DNA from: Flavobacteriales bacterium
GTDB taxonomy: Bacteria > Bacteroidota > Bacteroidia > Flavobacteriales > Flavobacteriaceae
NCBI GenBank assembly: GCA_027003085.1
Contig: JALWYR010000067.1
Location: 1-7,163, forward strand
Length of the DNA stretch: 7,163 nt
Reading direction: 5' to 3'
The notes under the pieces were generated by a model. The model was given only the letters and a program-made list of their open reading frames with translations, was not told where the DNA came from and searched no databases. The translations under genes were made by a program, and so were the position numbers. Shown here piece after piece: positions 6,071 through 7,163 of this stretch. Position 1 is the first letter of the stretch; each line of letters opens with the position of its first letter.

Positions 6071-6925
6071 GTGGTTGCTTATAACCGACATTTTAACCGG
6101 GCGCAACGGGCGGCCCTGTTGGTCTTTATACTCCTGTTGATTCCGGCCGAAATTTATACGGTTTACCGGGCGCGGCGGCCGGCAAAATATCCCGTTTTTG
6201 CGCCCGATAGCAGTGCCATGGCCGTTTTGGACAGTTTGCGTGTGGAAGCCGCACGAAACCACAGGCCGAAAATCTATCCGTTCAATCCCAATTATCTTTC
6301 CGGTTACAAGGCCTATGTGTTGGGCATCGACACGCCGGGCTTGAAACGTATCCGGGCTTTCAGGGCGCAAGGAAAATATTTTAAAAATGCCGACGAATTC
6401 AGGCGTGTGGCGGGTTTGCCGGACAGTTTGTATGCGGTGTTGAAACCCTATATTCGCATTCCGCAGTTCAAAAAACCAAAGCGGAAAGATTTTGGCTACA
6501 CTAAAAACCAAACGCCCGTCGTTAAACAAGACATCAACACGGCCACGGCCGAGGAATTGAAAGCGGTTTACGGCATTGGCGACAAGCTGTCGGTGCGCAT
6601 TGTGCGCTACCGCGACAAGTTGGGCGGATTCAGCATTCGCGAACAATTGAAAGACATTTATGCACTATCGCCCGAGGCCTACGAAAATCTATGGGAGCGC
6701 TTCGAAATACGCACGCCCAAGCCCATTACGAACAAAATCAAGCTCAACAAGGCCGATATTCAGCAACTCAGGCGGAATCCTTATATCGATTTCGATTTGG
6801 CCGAGCGGATTGTGGAATACCGGGCTTTGCACGGGCCGTTCGAGCGATTGGAAGATTTGAAAAAAGTGCCGGGTTTTCCCGTTGAAAAATACAAACGAAT
6901 TGCCTTATATTTACAACTTGATTAA
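6071..6925 (+). CDS. Membrane-anchored helix-hairpin-helix protein (ComEA-related)
   Basis: A 284-residue protein with one N-terminal membrane segment (about 14-31) after a basic N terminus, so the rest is probably periplasmic. Three helix-hairpin-helix modules follow. A divergent one covers about 68-129 (IYPFNPNYLSGYKAYVLGI; FKNADEFRRVAGLPD). A canonical one covers about 154-213 (DINTATAEELKAVYGIGDKL). A third covers about 224-284 (KLNKADIQQLRRNPYIDFDL; LEDLKKVPGFP). Such modules bind DNA without sequence preference; ComEA family members bind incoming DNA in the periplasm during transformation. Tandem HhH proteins of this length are common in Flavobacteriia, and the role of this one is inferred. 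The start is GTG 6071: an in-frame TAA at 6059-6061 limits the start, and no ATG lies between that stop and the membrane segment. AGGA at 6055-6058 is a weak ribosome site. The gene begins 20 bases after the symporter stop, so cotranscription is likely. Confidence 0.85.
   Translation: MVAYNRHFNRAQRAALLVFILLLIPAEIYTVYRARRPAKYPVFAPDSSAMAVLDSLRVEAARNHRPKIYPFNPNYLSGYKAYVLGIDTPGLKRIRAFRAQGKYFKNADEFRRVAGLPDSLYAVLKPYIRIPQFKKPKRKDFGYTKNQTPVVKQDINTATAEELKAVYGIGDKLSVRIVRYRDKLGGFSIREQLKDIYALSPEAYENLWERFEIRTPKPITNKIKLNKADIQQLRRNPYIDFDLAERIVEYRALHGPFERLEDLKKVPGFPVEKYKRIALYLQLD
6906..6913 (+). promoter_or_regulatory. Weak candidate -7 element for the acyl-CoA dehydrogenase gene
   Basis: TATATTTA is one mismatch from TAnnTTTG and ends 24 bases before the ATG at 6937, the same spacing as the ompH-like gene. 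It lies within the last codons of the HhH gene. It could give this gene its own transcription besides read-through from upstream. Confidence 0.25.
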
Positions 6926-6936
6926 AATTTTAAGTT

Positions 6937-7163
6937 ATGTGGCAATTCGCACCTACCGAAGAACAGCAACACATTGAGCAAGCCGTAAGGGATTTTGCCA
7001 AGCATCACATTTTACCTTACTACAAGCAGTGGGACGAGGAACAGATTTTTCCGCGCGATTTGTTCAAAAAGCTGGGCGAATTGGGATTTATGGGCGTTAC
7101 GATACCTGAGCAATACGGCGGTTCGGGGATGAGTTATCAGGATTATGTAACGGTGGTGGATGT
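6937..7163 (+). CDS. Acyl-CoA dehydrogenase, N-terminal fragment
   Basis: The first 75 codons are present and the gene runs off the right edge. It begins MWQFAPTEEQQHIEQAVRDF and continues with ILPYYKQWDEEQIFPRDLF, LGELGFMGVTIPEQYGGSG and MSYQDYVTVVD. This matches the all-helical N-terminal domain of FAD-dependent acyl-CoA dehydrogenases: TEEQ near the start, the P..D....FP.....K turn and the PEQYGGSG motif. These enzymes introduce a double bond at C2-C3 of acyl-CoA esters in fatty-acid or branched-chain amino-acid breakdown, passing electrons to an electron-transfer flavoprotein. The catalytic Glu and the substrate-specific region lie outside the window, so chain-length class cannot be assigned. 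The ATG at 6937 is 11 bases after the HhH stop; family alignment supports this start. Confidence 0.92.
   Translation, partial: MWQFAPTEEQQHIEQAVRDFAKHHILPYYKQWDEEQIFPRDLFKKLGELGFMGVTIPEQYGGSGMSYQDYVTVVD

Overview
The window looks like chromosomal DNA of a Bacteroidota bacterium, probably Flavobacteriia-like, with coding GC near 50%. The signs are a type IX secretion (T9SS) C-terminal sorting domain, an S41 processing peptidase, OmpH/Skp and AGCS proteins of the forms seen in that phylum, and promoter-like TAnnTTTG (-7) motifs 24-26 bases before several start codons instead of strong Shine-Dalgarno sites.

Layout. Bases 2-493 hold the 3' end of a secreted T9SS cargo protein. It converges on dprA (559-1680, minus strand), and a strong hairpin at 526-552 lies between them. 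dprA is divergent from an S41 C-terminal processing peptidase gene (1713-3305, plus), with only 32 bases between the two start codons. Next comes a 525-base gene-free gap (3306-3830). Its core, 3338-3770, is a roughly 70% GC, purine-biased, degenerate repeat block unlike anything else in the window. The block is bracketed by two copies of an AT-rich sequence (ACGGAATTTTT...TTTCA), and the right-hand copy carries the likely promoter of the next gene. Four plus-strand genes follow with gaps of 33, 20 and 11 bases: an OmpH/Skp-like periplasmic chaperone or lipoprotein, a sodium:alanine symporter (AGCS), a membrane-anchored helix-hairpin-helix (HhH) protein related to ComEA, and the start of an acyl-CoA dehydrogenase that runs off the window.

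How the genes relate. Most are housekeeping: envelope protein processing (S41 peptidase, OmpH), amino-acid import (AGCS) and acyl-CoA oxidation. DprA and the ComEA-like HhH protein both belong to families used in DNA uptake and transformation, but they are about 4.4 kb apart on opposite strands and are not an operon. The part that ordinary annotation does not explain is the repeat block at 3338-3770 with its flanking direct repeats. It is most likely a dispersed non-coding element or structured RNA region, not protein-coding DNA, although it is open in several frames. I see no defence system, CRISPR array, tRNA, rRNA or insertion sequence.
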